DNA from: DASYLJ01 sp036009625
Lineage (GTDB): Bacteria > Desulfobacterota > Binatia > DP-6
Reading direction: 5' to 3'
NCBI GenBank assembly: GCA_036009625.1
Contig: DASYLJ010000092.1
Span: forward strand, 1 to 64,000
Length of the DNA stretch: 64,000 nucleotides
Shown here piece after piece: positions 25,294 to 33,932 of the stretch (position 1 is the stretch's first letter; each line of letters starts with the position of its first letter). The notes beneath the pieces were generated by a model. The model was not told the DNA's origin and did not search any database. It saw only the letters and a list, made by a program, of their open reading frames with translations. Position numbers and translations under genes: made by a program.

Positions 25294-27369
25294 ATGCGGA
25301 CCTCCCGGTGCCCGGTCACGCTCGCGTGCGCGCTGCTCGTGGTCGGCGCGGTTCGGGCCTGGGCGGCGTCGGGGCCGCCGCCGATCGATCTGACGCAGTC
25401 GGCGTCCATGGTGCCGACGGCGTTGACCTCGACCTCGTGCAACGCCGGCCCGTACCATCGGGAGAACAGCTACTACCGCGTGTTCGACCTGGCCTCGTCG
25501 CTGGGAGGGCTGGCGCCGTTGTGGGTGACGAGCGTGGAGTTCGGCGTCGAGCAGGCGGACGACGGACCGGCGGGCCTGGGACAGCCGGTGGGCATTCGCC
25601 TCTATACCGCCGCTGCGTTGCCGCCCACCGTCGCGGGTCTCACGCTGGTGGCGACCACCACGACCATCGTCACCGACCAGGTGCTCACGACGGTGACCGT
25701 CCCGATCGGTGTGTCGGTTCCCCGCACCGCGCTCCTCGTCGTGGAGATATTCACGCCGGATGCGACCGTGAGCGGCGATCTGTTCTACCTCGGTGCGAAC
25801 TCCGCCGGTCAGACGGCGCCGAGCTACATGCGCGCTCCCGGGTGCGCCATTCCGGAGATCGAGCAGCTGTCGAGCCTCGGAATTCCCCTGGCGCACTGGG
25901 TGATGGCGGTGCACGGCCGGCTCGATCTGCCGCTCGAGCCCCCCATGTGCGTGACCGACTACCGGACGTTCGACAACACGACGCCGGTCGGGGTGGTCGA
26001 TGCCGGTGTCATGACCTCGACGATCTTCGTGAGCGGCATTGCGTCGTACCTCTACGACGTCAACGTGCGCACGATGCTGCGGCACACCTTCGCCGCTGAC
26101 GTCGACGTCACGCTGCAGTCGCCCGCTGGGACCGTGGTGACGCTGACCACCGACAACGGCGCGGGGAGCGACGACGTCTTCGACGGTACGGTCTGGGACG
26201 ACGACGCCAACCCCGGCGGCCAGGTCCCGTACACGGCGAATGACGGTCTCGTGACCGATCACACCTACCTGACGGGTGTGGTCGCGCCGCGGCTCGTTCC
26301 CGAGGAGGGGCTCGCGGCGTTCATGGGCGAGGATCCGAACGGCACCTGGACGCTCACCGTGTCCGACGACCTGGCCGGAGAAACCGGCACCCTCGACGCC
26401 TGGACGCTCGAGCTGACGGCGATCGATTCGACGCCGCAGTGGGACATCTCGGCGCGCTCGAACAGTACGCCCGTCGTCATTCCCACGGGTCCGGGCGTCG
26501 TGACGTCGACGATCGAGGTATCGGGTCTCCCGCCGTACATGTCGCTCCTGACGCTCGAGACCTACCTGACGCACTCGTTCTCGGCCGATCTCGACGTCAC
26601 GCTGGAGTCGCCTGCAGGAACCGTGGTGACGATCACCACCGACAACGGCCTCGGGCACGACAACGTCTTCAACGGCACCGGCTGGTCCGCGTTCTTCGAT
26701 CCCGACGGGCAGGTTCCGTACGCCAACAACGAGCACATCGTGACGGATCGCGCCTTCGCGGACCTCGTCGTCGCCCCGAGCCTGACGCCCGAGGAGTCGT
26801 TCGGCGCGTTCACGGGCGAGGACCCGAACGGTACCTGGACGCTCACCGTCTCGGATGACATCGCCGGCGACGGCGGCTCGCTGAACGCCTGGAACCTCTA
26901 CATCTCGTCGCTCGCGTGCGTCACCACCACGACGACCTCGTCGTCCAGCACGTCCACCTCGTCGTCGAGCACGACCACCTCGTCGACCCCGACGACCTCC
27001 ACCACCCCGGGTGGAGCGACGACCACGACGACGCTGCCGCCCGGCGGTTGTCTGCATGCGGCCACGACCGACTCCGTCCGCTGCCGCCTGGCCGCGATGA
27101 TGGCACGGGTGGCCACCGACGTGCCGGCGCCGGCGACGGCGAAGCTCACGCGGCTCCTCAGTCGGGCCGACGCCAGCGTCGCGACCGCCGCAACGGCCGG
27201 ACCGACGACCCCGCCTGGACGGCGCGCGCTGCGCAAGGCGATCCGCTTCGTGCGCAAGTTCGATCGCAAGCTCGGCAGCGGTCTCGGCCGCGCCGTCTCC
27301 GGCGGCGCCCGCACGGTGCTGCACGACGACGCGTCGGGCGTGCTCGCGGACCTGCCCGCGGTCTCCTAG
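25294..27369 (+). CDS. Secreted protein with two P-domains, Thr/Ser linker and conserved helical C-terminal domain
   Basis: 691 aa from ATG 25294. Signal peptide residues about 1-25. Residues about 215-370 and 385-540 are two copies of a proprotein-convertase P-domain (PF01483-type: 'LRHTFAADVDVTLQSPAGTVVTLTTDNG.G.DDVFDGT.W', 'FMGEDPNGTWTLTVSDD..G..G.L.AW.L'). A Thr/Ser linker (about 545-582) follows. The last about 105 residues are helical and homologous to the C-terminal domain of the gene at 13424-15385 (RCRLAAMMARV...LLSRADASVATA). P-domains normally sit after a subtilisin catalytic domain, but none is present. The stop overlaps that of the convergent P450 within CTAG. Confidence 0.87.
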   Translation: MRTSRCPVTLACALLVVGAVRAWAASGPPPIDLTQSASMVPTALTSTSCNAGPYHRENSYYRVFDLASSLGGLAPLWVTSVEFGVEQADDGPAGLGQPVGIRLYTAAALPPTVAGLTLVATTTTIVTDQVLTTVTVPIGVSVPRTALLVVEIFTPDATVSGDLFYLGANSAGQTAPSYMRAPGCAIPEIEQLSSLGIPLAHWVMAVHGRLDLPLEPPMCVTDYRTFDNTTPVGVVDAGVMTSTIFVSGIASYLYDVNVRTMLRHTFAADVDVTLQSPAGTVVTLTTDNGAGSDDVFDGTVWDDDANPGGQVPYTANDGLVTDHTYLTGVVAPRLVPEEGLAAFMGEDPNGTWTLTVSDDLAGETGTLDAWTLELTAIDSTPQWDISARSNSTPVVIPTGPGVVTSTIEVSGLPPYMSLLTLETYLTHSFSADLDVTLESPAGTVVTITTDNGLGHDNVFNGTGWSAFFDPDGQVPYANNEHIVTDRAFADLVVAPSLTPEESFGAFTGEDPNGTWTLTVSDDIAGDGGSLNAWNLYISSLACVTTTTTSSSSTSTSSSSTTTSSTPTTSTTPGGATTTTTLPPGGCLHAATTDSVRCRLAAMMARVATDVPAPATAKLTRLLSRADASVATAATAGPTTPPGRRALRKAIRFVRKFDRKLGSGLGRAVSGGARTVLHDDASGVLADLPAVS

Positions 27370-28601
27370 CTGGGGCGCAGCGTCCAGCGGATCGGCATGT
27401 GCTTCACGCCGCCGACGAAGCTCGATCGTACGCGTTGCATGTCGCCGGCGAGCTCGATGTGCGTCACCCGCTCGGCCAGCCGCGCCAGCACCACCTGCAG
27501 CTCGAGGCGTGCGAGATGCGCGCCGAGACAGACGTGCTCGCCGATGCCGAAGCCGAGATGGGGATTCGGATCACGGTCGATGCGGAAGGTGTTCGGCTCG
27601 TCGAAGACCGTCTCGTCGCGGTTGGCGGACGGGTAGAAGAGCACCACGGACTCGCCGGCCGGAATGGTGCGGCCGTGCAGCTCGACGTCCGCGACGGCCG
27701 TTCGGCAGAACTGGATCACGGGGCTCGTCCAGCGCACGGCCTCCTCGGCCGCCGCGCGCGCCAGACCCGACGGGTTCGCCTGCAGCTTGGCGAGCTCGCC
27801 GCGGTTGTCCATCAGCGCGCGCACGCCGCCGGTGATGGCGTTGCGCGTCGTCTCGTTGCCGGCGACGATCAGCAGCACGAAGTACGACATCAGCTCGAAG
27901 GCGGGAATCTCGTGGCTGTCGAGACGCGCCGCCGCCAGCGTGCTCGCGATGTCGTCCCGCGGCTGGCGCGCGCGCAGCGCGACCAGCTCGGTGAAGTAGG
28001 CGAACATCTGCTGGATGGCGGTCTGGAACGTCGCCGTGATGGCGGCCGCGTCCGCGCCCTGGCCGAACTCCGGATCCGCCGGCGCGATGATCTCGTTCGT
28101 CCACCGGAAGAGCTGCCGCCAGTCTTCCCGCGGCACGCCGAGCAGGTCGGCGATGACGGCGAGTGGCACGATGGCCGAGAACTCGGTGACGAAGTCGATC
28201 TCGTCGCGCGCCTGCAGCTCGTGCAGCAACTCGGCGACGACCGTCTCGGTGGTGGGCCGCAGCCGCTCGAGCGCGCGCGGCGTGAACCGCTTCGAGGTGA
28301 GGCCGCGGTAGGTCTGGTGCTCGGGCGGGTCCATGTTGATGAGGTGCCGGAGCGGCGGGTTGTTCACGTCCTCCGTGTCGGCGGGGAAGACCGCGAGCCG
28401 AGGCGCATTGATGAAGTGCTGCGGATCGCGCGAGATGCGGAAGACGTCCTCGTGCCGCACGATGGTCCAGAACGGGCGGTAGTTCGGGAGCTCGTAACGC
28501 CGCACCGGATCGTGCCGCCGGAGCCAGGCCCACGCCTCGTGCGGGTAACCGTGCTCGGCGTAGTAGTCGGGCGAGATGACTTCGATGTCGGGCGGCGTCA
28601 T
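27366..28601 (-). CDS. Cytochrome P450
   Basis: 411 aa from ATG 28599-28601 (an upstream in-frame ATG at 28655 is less likely). The I-helix is LLIVAGNETTRNAI, the K-helix ExxR is EEAVRW, and the haem loop is FGIGEHVCLGAHLARLE with the axial Cys. It is a soluble class I bacterial P450, in the general style of CYP125/124/142 or other steroid- and fatty-acid-hydroxylating families. Ferredoxin and reductase genes are not in the window. It is the last gene of a leftward run that includes a methyltransferase 46 bases upstream. Confidence 0.97.
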   Translation of the reverse strand: MTPPDIEVISPDYYAEHGYPHEAWAWLRRHDPVRRYELPNYRPFWTIVRHEDVFRISRDPQHFINAPRLAVFPADTEDVNNPPLRHLINMDPPEHQTYRGLTSKRFTPRALERLRPTTETVVAELLHELQARDEIDFVTEFSAIVPLAVIADLLGVPREDWRQLFRWTNEIIAPADPEFGQGADAAAITATFQTAIQQMFAYFTELVALRARQPRDDIASTLAAARLDSHEIPAFELMSYFVLLIVAGNETTRNAITGGVRALMDNRGELAKLQANPSGLARAAAEEAVRWTSPVIQFCRTAVADVELHGRTIPAGESVVLFYPSANRDETVFDEPNTFRIDRDPNPHLGFGIGEHVCLGAHLARLELQVVLARLAERVTHIELAGDMQRVRSSFVGGVKHMPIRWTLRPS

Positions 28602-28647
28602 GCGGTCGGTCCCCCTCGCAGGGCGGTAGCCGAGGGGCCCGGGTGGG

Positions 28648-29493
28648 TCAATCACGCCGCAGGACGACGAAGTCGATCGGGAGGCGCTCGTCGATGCCCT
28701 GCAGGACGCGCGTCGTCGCGTGGTCGCGCTCCTCTGCGGCGACGTCGCTCGTCTCGACGACGGTGTACCCGGGGATCGTGCGCACGGACGCTGCGTCGAG
28801 CAGGGTGTAGGCGCGGTCCGGGCGCCCGAAGCGGCGAGCGAGATACTCGCCGAGTCGACGATACACGGCGTAGCGTGCGGCGTCGGTCGGCCAGTACTCG
28901 AACGCCACCATCGAGCCGGGTTGCTGGGCCGCGGCCAGCATCGCGAAGAGCTGCGCCAGGACGTCGCGCGAGAGGTAGTAGACGAGCCCCTCCATCAGCA
29001 CGAACGACGGCCCCGCGCACCACGTGCGCAGGGCGGTGGCGAGACGCATGAGGTCGTCGGGGCGCATGAGGTCGGCGGCGAAGAAGGTGAGCTGGCGGCG
29101 TGGCAGGGTGCCGTCCGCCACCCACGCGTCGACGCGCGCCTGCTTGGTGGCGACGATGACCGGCATATCCACCTCGACGGCGTGGCATCGCGCGTCGAGC
29201 AGCTGCGGGTACGACGTGAACCCGGCGCCGAGGTTCACGAACGTCGGGGTTGGGTGTGCCGCTACGAATGCGCGCAGCCGTGTCAGGTAGAAGCGATTCC
29301 GCAGCGACAACGACACGTCGTCGTGCGGGTAGACCTCGCGAGCCAACTCGTCCCACAGCGCCTGCGTCTCGGGCGTCACCCACAGGTGCGCGTAGGTGTC
29401 GCCGCTGAGCTCGACCTGCCGGGCGCGCGACAGGTTGACGACGAAGGCGGTGCCGGAGACGTCGTGGGCGATGGGCGGCGCGCTGTCGGCCAT
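28648..29493 (-). CDS. Class I SAM-dependent methyltransferase, leucine carboxyl methyltransferase (LCM) type
   Basis: 281 aa from ATG 29491-29493. The family features are FVNLGAGFTSYPQLL (SAM loop), VEVDMPVIVATKQ (acidic loop), TFFAADLMRPDDL, and FVLMEGLVYYLSRDVLAQLF. This is the PF04072/PPM-type family, which methylates carboxyl groups of small molecules or proteins in many bacteria. The substrate is unknown. It is flanked closely by the P450 (downstream) and the HExxH protein (upstream), suggesting one leftward unit. Confidence 0.88.
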   Translation of the reverse strand: MADSAPPIAHDVSGTAFVVNLSRARQVELSGDTYAHLWVTPETQALWDELAREVYPHDDVSLSLRNRFYLTRLRAFVAAHPTPTFVNLGAGFTSYPQLLDARCHAVEVDMPVIVATKQARVDAWVADGTLPRRQLTFFAADLMRPDDLMRLATALRTWCAGPSFVLMEGLVYYLSRDVLAQLFAMLAAAQQPGSMVAFEYWPTDAARYAVYRRLGEYLARRFGRPDRAYTLLDAASVRTIPGYTVVETSDVAAEERDHATTRVLQGIDERLPIDFVVLRRD

Positions 29494-29525
29494 GCGCCGA
29501 TCGATCGCCGGATCAGCGGACGCTG

Positions 29526-31094
29526 TCAATCGATCGGTGGTGGCGCGTCGTCGAGGCCCGACGTCGGCAGCGCGACGCCGTTGGTCTGCGCGGTGACCGA
29601 GCGCATGGCGCCGAACAGCCCGTCCATCTGCATCGACGCGCGGCCACCCGTCGCCTCCCAGAAGTTGAACAGGTAGGTGCCATCGTCGCCGGCGGTGCTG
29701 AAGGCGCGGATGTCGTCGTCGTACAGCGCGAGCCGCTCGGGGCCGAGGGCCTCGCGTGCGAGCACGACGACCAGGGTGCGGAACGCCTTCTGCGACGTGG
29801 TGACGTCCGGGATGCGCGGGCCGTGCTCCGCCAGGATGTCGGCCATCGTCACGGTGCGGATGCGATCCGCACGGAAGATGCCGTTCGCCGAGTCGACGAA
29901 CTCGGCCTCCTCGGCGACGTGGACGTCGGTGACCTCGTCGGCACCGATGAGCCCCATCAGGTAGAGCTCGAGGCTGGCGTAGGGCACCGTCGCGCCACCG
30001 TTCGCGAACGGCTGGAACGACACGTGATCGCCGGGACCGCGCGCCTGGTACAGCCCGTCGCCGAGCTCGACCAGCGTGCCCGCCTGCCAGCCGCCGAGCT
30101 GGCCGCCGACGTCGGAGAAGTTCCAGTGCGCGTCGGAGGTGTTCGCCGACGTCGGGATCACGTAGTTCGCCCAGCGGTGCGCGAACTCGTGCAGCCCAGC
30201 CGCCGAGCGCAGGCTGCCCTCGTACGAGAGGTGGATCACGCCCTGGAGTCGACTCCAGAGGCCGAAGCGCTCCGTCGAGTCGAAGTGCGGGCCGATGCCG
30301 TCGGTGTCGTTCTGCACCTGGTAGTGCAGGCCGTGGTAGACGTCGGGCGCGACGGAATCCTCGTCGGTGACGAGGACGACGAAGTCGAAGACGTCGGCGA
30401 AGAACTGGCTCGTCGTGCGCACGAGCGTCCGCACCTCCTGCACCGTCTGCTTGCCGAGCCGCCAGCGCTCGTAGGCGTCCGGGTCGAGCTCCATGATCGC
30501 GAAGCGACCCGTGCCGTGGACGTCGAGCTTGAAGTCGATGCCCCCACCGACGGCCAGCGGGACGACCTCGATCTGGCAGGTCTCTGTGCACCGCATGCAC
30601 GCGGTGCCGGCGATGCCGGCAGGGCAGGCGTGGCCGCCGAAGTCGGTGCCTTCGCACGCCTCGCCGGCGCCGGCGTCGATGATGCCGTCGCCACAGACGG
30701 AGCGGTGCGCGACGAAGCTGCGACGGGCGGCGCCACGCGCGCGGAGGTTGCCCACCATCTCGCCGCAGTCGTCGACGAAGCGGGCCCGCAGTCGCGCCGG
30801 CGGGGTACCGTTCCCGCAGGCGCCGCGGGGCCAGCGGGCGTCGACCCAGGTGCCGCGCCCGTCGCGCTCGATCACGCCGCGGATGTTGCGGCATCCGCTG
30901 GCGATCTCGATGCGCTGGCCCGTCAGGATGACGGCATCGGCACCGGAGCTGCCGGGCATGAGCGGTGCCTGCTCGACCAGGAAGCGCCCACCGGCACAAC
31001 GCGCTGGTTCCCGCGCGGCCATCCCGAGGGATACGAAGAAGACCACCACCGCCACCCCGCCCACCACCGCGAAAACCGCAGGCAGAGCGCGCAT
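29526..31094 (-). CDS. Membrane-anchored putative metallopeptidase-like protein
   Basis: 522 aa from ATG 31092-31094. An N-terminal hydrophobic segment (residues about 6-26) is a signal anchor. A Cys-rich region follows (CGNG..., SVCGDGIIDAGAGEACEG, CPAGIAGTACMRCTETC; about residues 90-175). HEFAH (302-306) in LHEFAHRWANYV fits the HExxH zinc site, and the GLWSRL..VIHLSYEGSL region upstream looks like peptidase substrate-strand folds. The rest has Asp-rich and beta-type segments. I do not recognise a named family. Putative exported zinc-peptidase; the catalytic assignment is from the motif only. Confidence 0.65.
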   Translation of the reverse strand: MRALPAVFAVVGGVAVVVFFVSLGMAAREPARCAGGRFLVEQAPLMPGSSGADAVILTGQRIEIASGCRNIRGVIERDGRGTWVDARWPRGACGNGTPPARLRARFVDDCGEMVGNLRARGAARRSFVAHRSVCGDGIIDAGAGEACEGTDFGGHACPAGIAGTACMRCTETCQIEVVPLAVGGGIDFKLDVHGTGRFAIMELDPDAYERWRLGKQTVQEVRTLVRTTSQFFADVFDFVVLVTDEDSVAPDVYHGLHYQVQNDTDGIGPHFDSTERFGLWSRLQGVIHLSYEGSLRSAAGLHEFAHRWANYVIPTSANTSDAHWNFSDVGGQLGGWQAGTLVELGDGLYQARGPGDHVSFQPFANGGATVPYASLELYLMGLIGADEVTDVHVAEEAEFVDSANGIFRADRIRTVTMADILAEHGPRIPDVTTSQKAFRTLVVVLAREALGPERLALYDDDIRAFSTAGDDGTYLFNFWEATGGRASMQMDGLFGAMRSVTAQTNGVALPTSGLDDAPPPID

Positions 31095-31196
31095 TGCGCG
31101 CGACTACCTATCGAAGCAAAGGAGGCGCGTCTAGGGCGAGAAGAACGCGGACTTGGGAGCCGGCAGTATAGCTGGCATTGATTGGTTCAATTCGGG

Positions 31197-31379
31197 TCAT
31201 GCGCGCGCGTCGGGCCGCCGGCGACGTCGATCGTCGTCTGGTTCGAAGTACGTCTCGCGGTGCAAGCCATCGAACGGTGACTGCGGATCGTCCCACGTCA
31301 CGCCGGGCAGGGTGCGATTGCGGGTTGCGCTATCGCAGGTGCCATCTCGTGCCCGCAGGGCGAGGGCGCCTCGTAGCAT
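31197..31379 (-). CDS. Possible small protein
   Basis: 60 aa, starting at ATG 31377-31379, preceded on the bottom strand by a GGGGGAGGGA stretch about eight bases away. The middle (TLPGVTWDDPQSPFDGLHRETYFEPDDD) is unlike random translation and ends in an Arg-rich tail. No family was recognised. It may be the first gene of the leftward unit that follows. Low confidence. Confidence 0.4.
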   Translation of the reverse strand: MLRGALALRARDGTCDSATRNRTLPGVTWDDPQSPFDGLHRETYFEPDDDRRRRRPDARA

Positions 31380-31703
31380 CGACGTGTCCCTCCCCCGACG
31401 ATGCGACGTTCGCCAGCAGGAGGGACCATTCGAGGGACGGCACGGCTCGCATGCGGACGGTGAAGCTACTGCGAGATCGCGGTCGCGGCCAGGTAGCGCC
31501 ACAGGCTGGTGCGGACCTGCCAGCGGCCGTTCTGCTTCTTGCCGACGGCGATGATGCGGCGACGGGGAGAGGCGCTCTTCTCGGTGCGAGTCGTCTTGGT
31601 GTCCATGGGAGGAGACCCAAAGCGAGAGTCGTGCCGATGGGCCTCGCCTGGAGAACTGGGCACTTTTTGCCGGGCGGCGCGCCGCGAGCGTTCAGCCCTG
31701 TAC

Positions 31704-31723
31704 GCAGACCCCATGGGGTCTGC
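31704..31723 (-). terminator. Palindromic terminator after the Ig-like secreted protein gene
   Basis: A 20-base perfect palindrome (GCAGACCCCA and its complement) begins 18 bases past the stop of the leftward gene that ends at 31741. As RNA it forms a stem of eight to ten pairs. There is no T-tract. Confidence 0.55.
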
Positions 31724-31740
31724 ACAGATGTGTGCGGCGG

Positions 31741-33864
31741 CTACTTACCGCCCTTCTTCGGCTTCTTGAAGAGCACGTCCACCGTCTGCACGCCTTCCGT
31801 CCCGCCGTCGGGCGTGAAGCCGATGCGCACGGGCGCGGCGAGCCCCTTCTTCCGCTTCTTCCGGAAGGCCTTCTTGCCGGCCTTCGACAGCTTGACGGTG
31901 AGCTGCACGGGTCCGGCGGCGTCCACGCGCAGCGTGACGGGCTCGAGCAGCGGCAGCTGCGGCTTGGGCTTCTTCGCGCGCGCCGCCGCCGCCAGGGCGC
32001 CGGTCGTGGGTGAGCCGGCGGTCAGGCTGCCGGGGCCGGGCGCGGTGGCGGTGAGGGTCGCCGTCGTGCCGGTCTTGTCCAGGGTGGGGTTGCTCGAGAT
32101 GGGCAGCGTGTTGCTCGGGATGGTCGAGCCCGGTGTGACCGCGGCGCTCTCGGCCTTGCCGCTGCCCGCCTGGTTCGACGCGGTGACGCGGCAGACGATC
32201 GCGTGGCCGAGGTCGCTCGCCTGGACGGTGAGGGTGTTGGCGGGCGCCGGCGGACCGAGCGCTGTGCCGTCGACCAGCCACTCGAACGCGTACGCCGTGG
32301 GATCAGCCGTCCAGGTGCCGGTGCTGCAGCCGAGGACGGTGCCCTCGGCGAGGTCGCCGTCGTACGAGATCTCCGGCGGCGTGATCGACTTCGGGATCGC
32401 CGGGTTGGCGTGCGTGAACGCGGCGATGCGCCAGTTGCTGCCGACCTTGATCTGCGCGACGACGGTGGCGAAGCCGTCCTTCGCGACCACCATCCTCGGC
32501 CTGTGCGCCGCCGCGATGCCGTCGATGACGGGGGTGGCGATCGCAGGGAACTCGCCGTCGGGCAGCTTGTAGGTCGCGTACACGCCGGTGCCGACGCCCG
32601 CCGTCTCGGCGCCGATCGTGCCCGCGCCCTGCGACCATACGACGTGGATGGTGCCGTCGGGCGCGTAGGCGACGAACGGGTTGCGGGCCACGGCGTCGGG
32701 CGCGGACAGCGTGAAGGGCCCGCTGATGGATCCCGTCCCACTGACGAGGACCGCGCGGATGCGGAAGACGCCGTTCGCGGGGTCGTCGGCCATGTAGGCG
32801 ATCGCCGCCGAGCCGTCGTGGAAGGTCGCGATCGTCGCCTTGTTGGATGCCACCCCGATGTCGTCGTCGATCGGCGTGGCGCTGGAATCGCCGGTGCGCC
32901 ACAGCAGCAGCTTGCCGTCGCCGCTGGGTGCGGTGGCGATGACCGCTCCGCTGGAGAGCACGCCCAGCGCCGCGCCGAATCCCGGGATCGGGAGCGTGAT
33001 GCCGGTGCTCGGCCACGTCGCCGGATTGCCGGTCGTGCGCAGCTCGGCCTTACGGGGGTCGGGGAGGAACGCCGCGCGCGTGACGATGAGCGCCATGGTT
33101 TCGTTGGCGGAGCTGTCCCAGCCGCTGCTGCGTCCTGCCACCGCGAACGGTGGAATGGTGGGGTTGCCGTCATCGTTCGTGCCGCCGTCGTAGAGCGAGA
33201 CGATGCTCGTCGGCGGATCGCCCGGCGTGCCCGTGGTTGCGGAGCCGACGATGCCGGTCATGCCGGCGAAGCTGCCGCCGCAACAGTTGAAGTACGGGTA
33301 TTTGACGACGCCGTGGCCCTCCTGCGTCAGGATCACCTCCGGTGTGTAGCCGTAGGTGAAGCCGTTGGGCGGATGGCGGCCGGCGAAGAAATACGTCGAG
33401 TGCGTCGGGGGCGCACCGGGCGACACGCTGCCGGTGGCGCCCTCGACCACGGCCTGGTTCACGAACGTGTCGTCGCCCTTCGCCTGATCGCGGTGCACCA
33501 GCCACGCAGCGACGTAGGTGCCGTTGCTGGCCACCGCCATGCGCGGACCGAACGAGTAGAGGCCGGGCGCGTCGATCGGCCCCTCCGAGATCGCGCTCGG
33601 GTCCGACCAGCTGCCGGCGAGGGGCTTCGACGCCACCACCGGATACCAGAGACCCTGCGAGGTCTCTGCCCACGTCGCGACGGGCGTGCCGTCTGCGAGC
33701 AGCCCGAGCGAGGGTGCCAGACCGGTCTCGCCATCGGAGCTCAGGTAGTCGGGCGGCGTCCAGCCGAGTCCTTCACCGACGGCGTGCGCGGGCCGCGCTG
33801 CCGCGCCGCCGAACATCAGAAGACCGAGAAGCGTCGCGACCCATCGCAGCGGTGTTCCGGACAT
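31741..33864 (-). CDS. Large secreted protein with Ig-like domain and Lys-rich end
   Basis: 707 aa from ATG 33862-33864. Signal peptide residues about 1-28 (PAHAV). The N-terminal two-thirds is a beta-rich, repeat-like structure with FAVAGRSSGWD, FHDGSAAIAYMADDP and YAPDGTIHVVWSQG segments, probably a propeller (exo-alpha-sialidase/BNR-like, without clear Asp-box sequences). Then an Ig-like segment (CSTGTWTADPTAYAFEWLVDGTALG...CRVTASNQAGSG), and a Lys/Arg-rich C-terminal domain (LTVKLSKAGKKAFRKKRKKG). No catalytic motif; probably surface-associated. It is the distal gene of the leftward secreted-protein block. Confidence 0.78.
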   Translation of the reverse strand: MSGTPLRWVATLLGLLMFGGAAARPAHAVGEGLGWTPPDYLSSDGETGLAPSLGLLADGTPVATWAETSQGLWYPVVASKPLAGSWSDPSAISEGPIDAPGLYSFGPRMAVASNGTYVAAWLVHRDQAKGDDTFVNQAVVEGATGSVSPGAPPTHSTYFFAGRHPPNGFTYGYTPEVILTQEGHGVVKYPYFNCCGGSFAGMTGIVGSATTGTPGDPPTSIVSLYDGGTNDDGNPTIPPFAVAGRSSGWDSSANETMALIVTRAAFLPDPRKAELRTTGNPATWPSTGITLPIPGFGAALGVLSSGAVIATAPSGDGKLLLWRTGDSSATPIDDDIGVASNKATIATFHDGSAAIAYMADDPANGVFRIRAVLVSGTGSISGPFTLSAPDAVARNPFVAYAPDGTIHVVWSQGAGTIGAETAGVGTGVYATYKLPDGEFPAIATPVIDGIAAAHRPRMVVAKDGFATVVAQIKVGSNWRIAAFTHANPAIPKSITPPEISYDGDLAEGTVLGCSTGTWTADPTAYAFEWLVDGTALGPPAPANTLTVQASDLGHAIVCRVTASNQAGSGKAESAAVTPGSTIPSNTLPISSNPTLDKTGTTATLTATAPGPGSLTAGSPTTGALAAAARAKKPKPQLPLLEPVTLRVDAAGPVQLTVKLSKAGKKAFRKKRKKGLAAPVRIGFTPDGGTEGVQTVDVLFKKPKKGGK

Positions 33865-33914
33865 CCAGAAGACCTACCCTCGGGAACGGTGACCCGTCCA
33901 TCATTTCTTGGGGC

Positions 33915-33932
33915 GTACGTCTCTCGACGTAC
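33915..33932 (-). terminator. Hairpin after the di-haem gene
   Basis: GTACGTC-TCTC-GACGTAC: a 7-bp stem with a 4-base loop, immediately downstream of the stop at 33933 on the bottom strand. It may terminate or slow transcription between the two large leftward genes. Confidence 0.45.

Larger units (their letters stand above)
31095..31740. other. Intergenic region with one possible small gene
   Basis: About 646 bases between two leftward genes. Apart from the small candidate CDS at 31197-31379 and the palindrome at 31704-31723, I see no recognisable gene, repeat or RNA. A stretch near 31180-31200 (GGTTCAATTC) looks like a tRNA T-loop but its arms do not pair. Other short open frames lack a ribosome-binding site and resemble noise. 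Confidence 0.5.

Noticed and set aside
31180..31200. GGTTCAATTC resembling a tRNA T-loop
   Set aside because: The flanking bases do not pair and no acceptor or anticodon arm can be drawn.
31466..31606. A 46-codon bottom-strand frame in the 31-kb gap
   Set aside because: No ribosome-binding site upstream of its ATG and an Arg/Lys-rich composition without family features.
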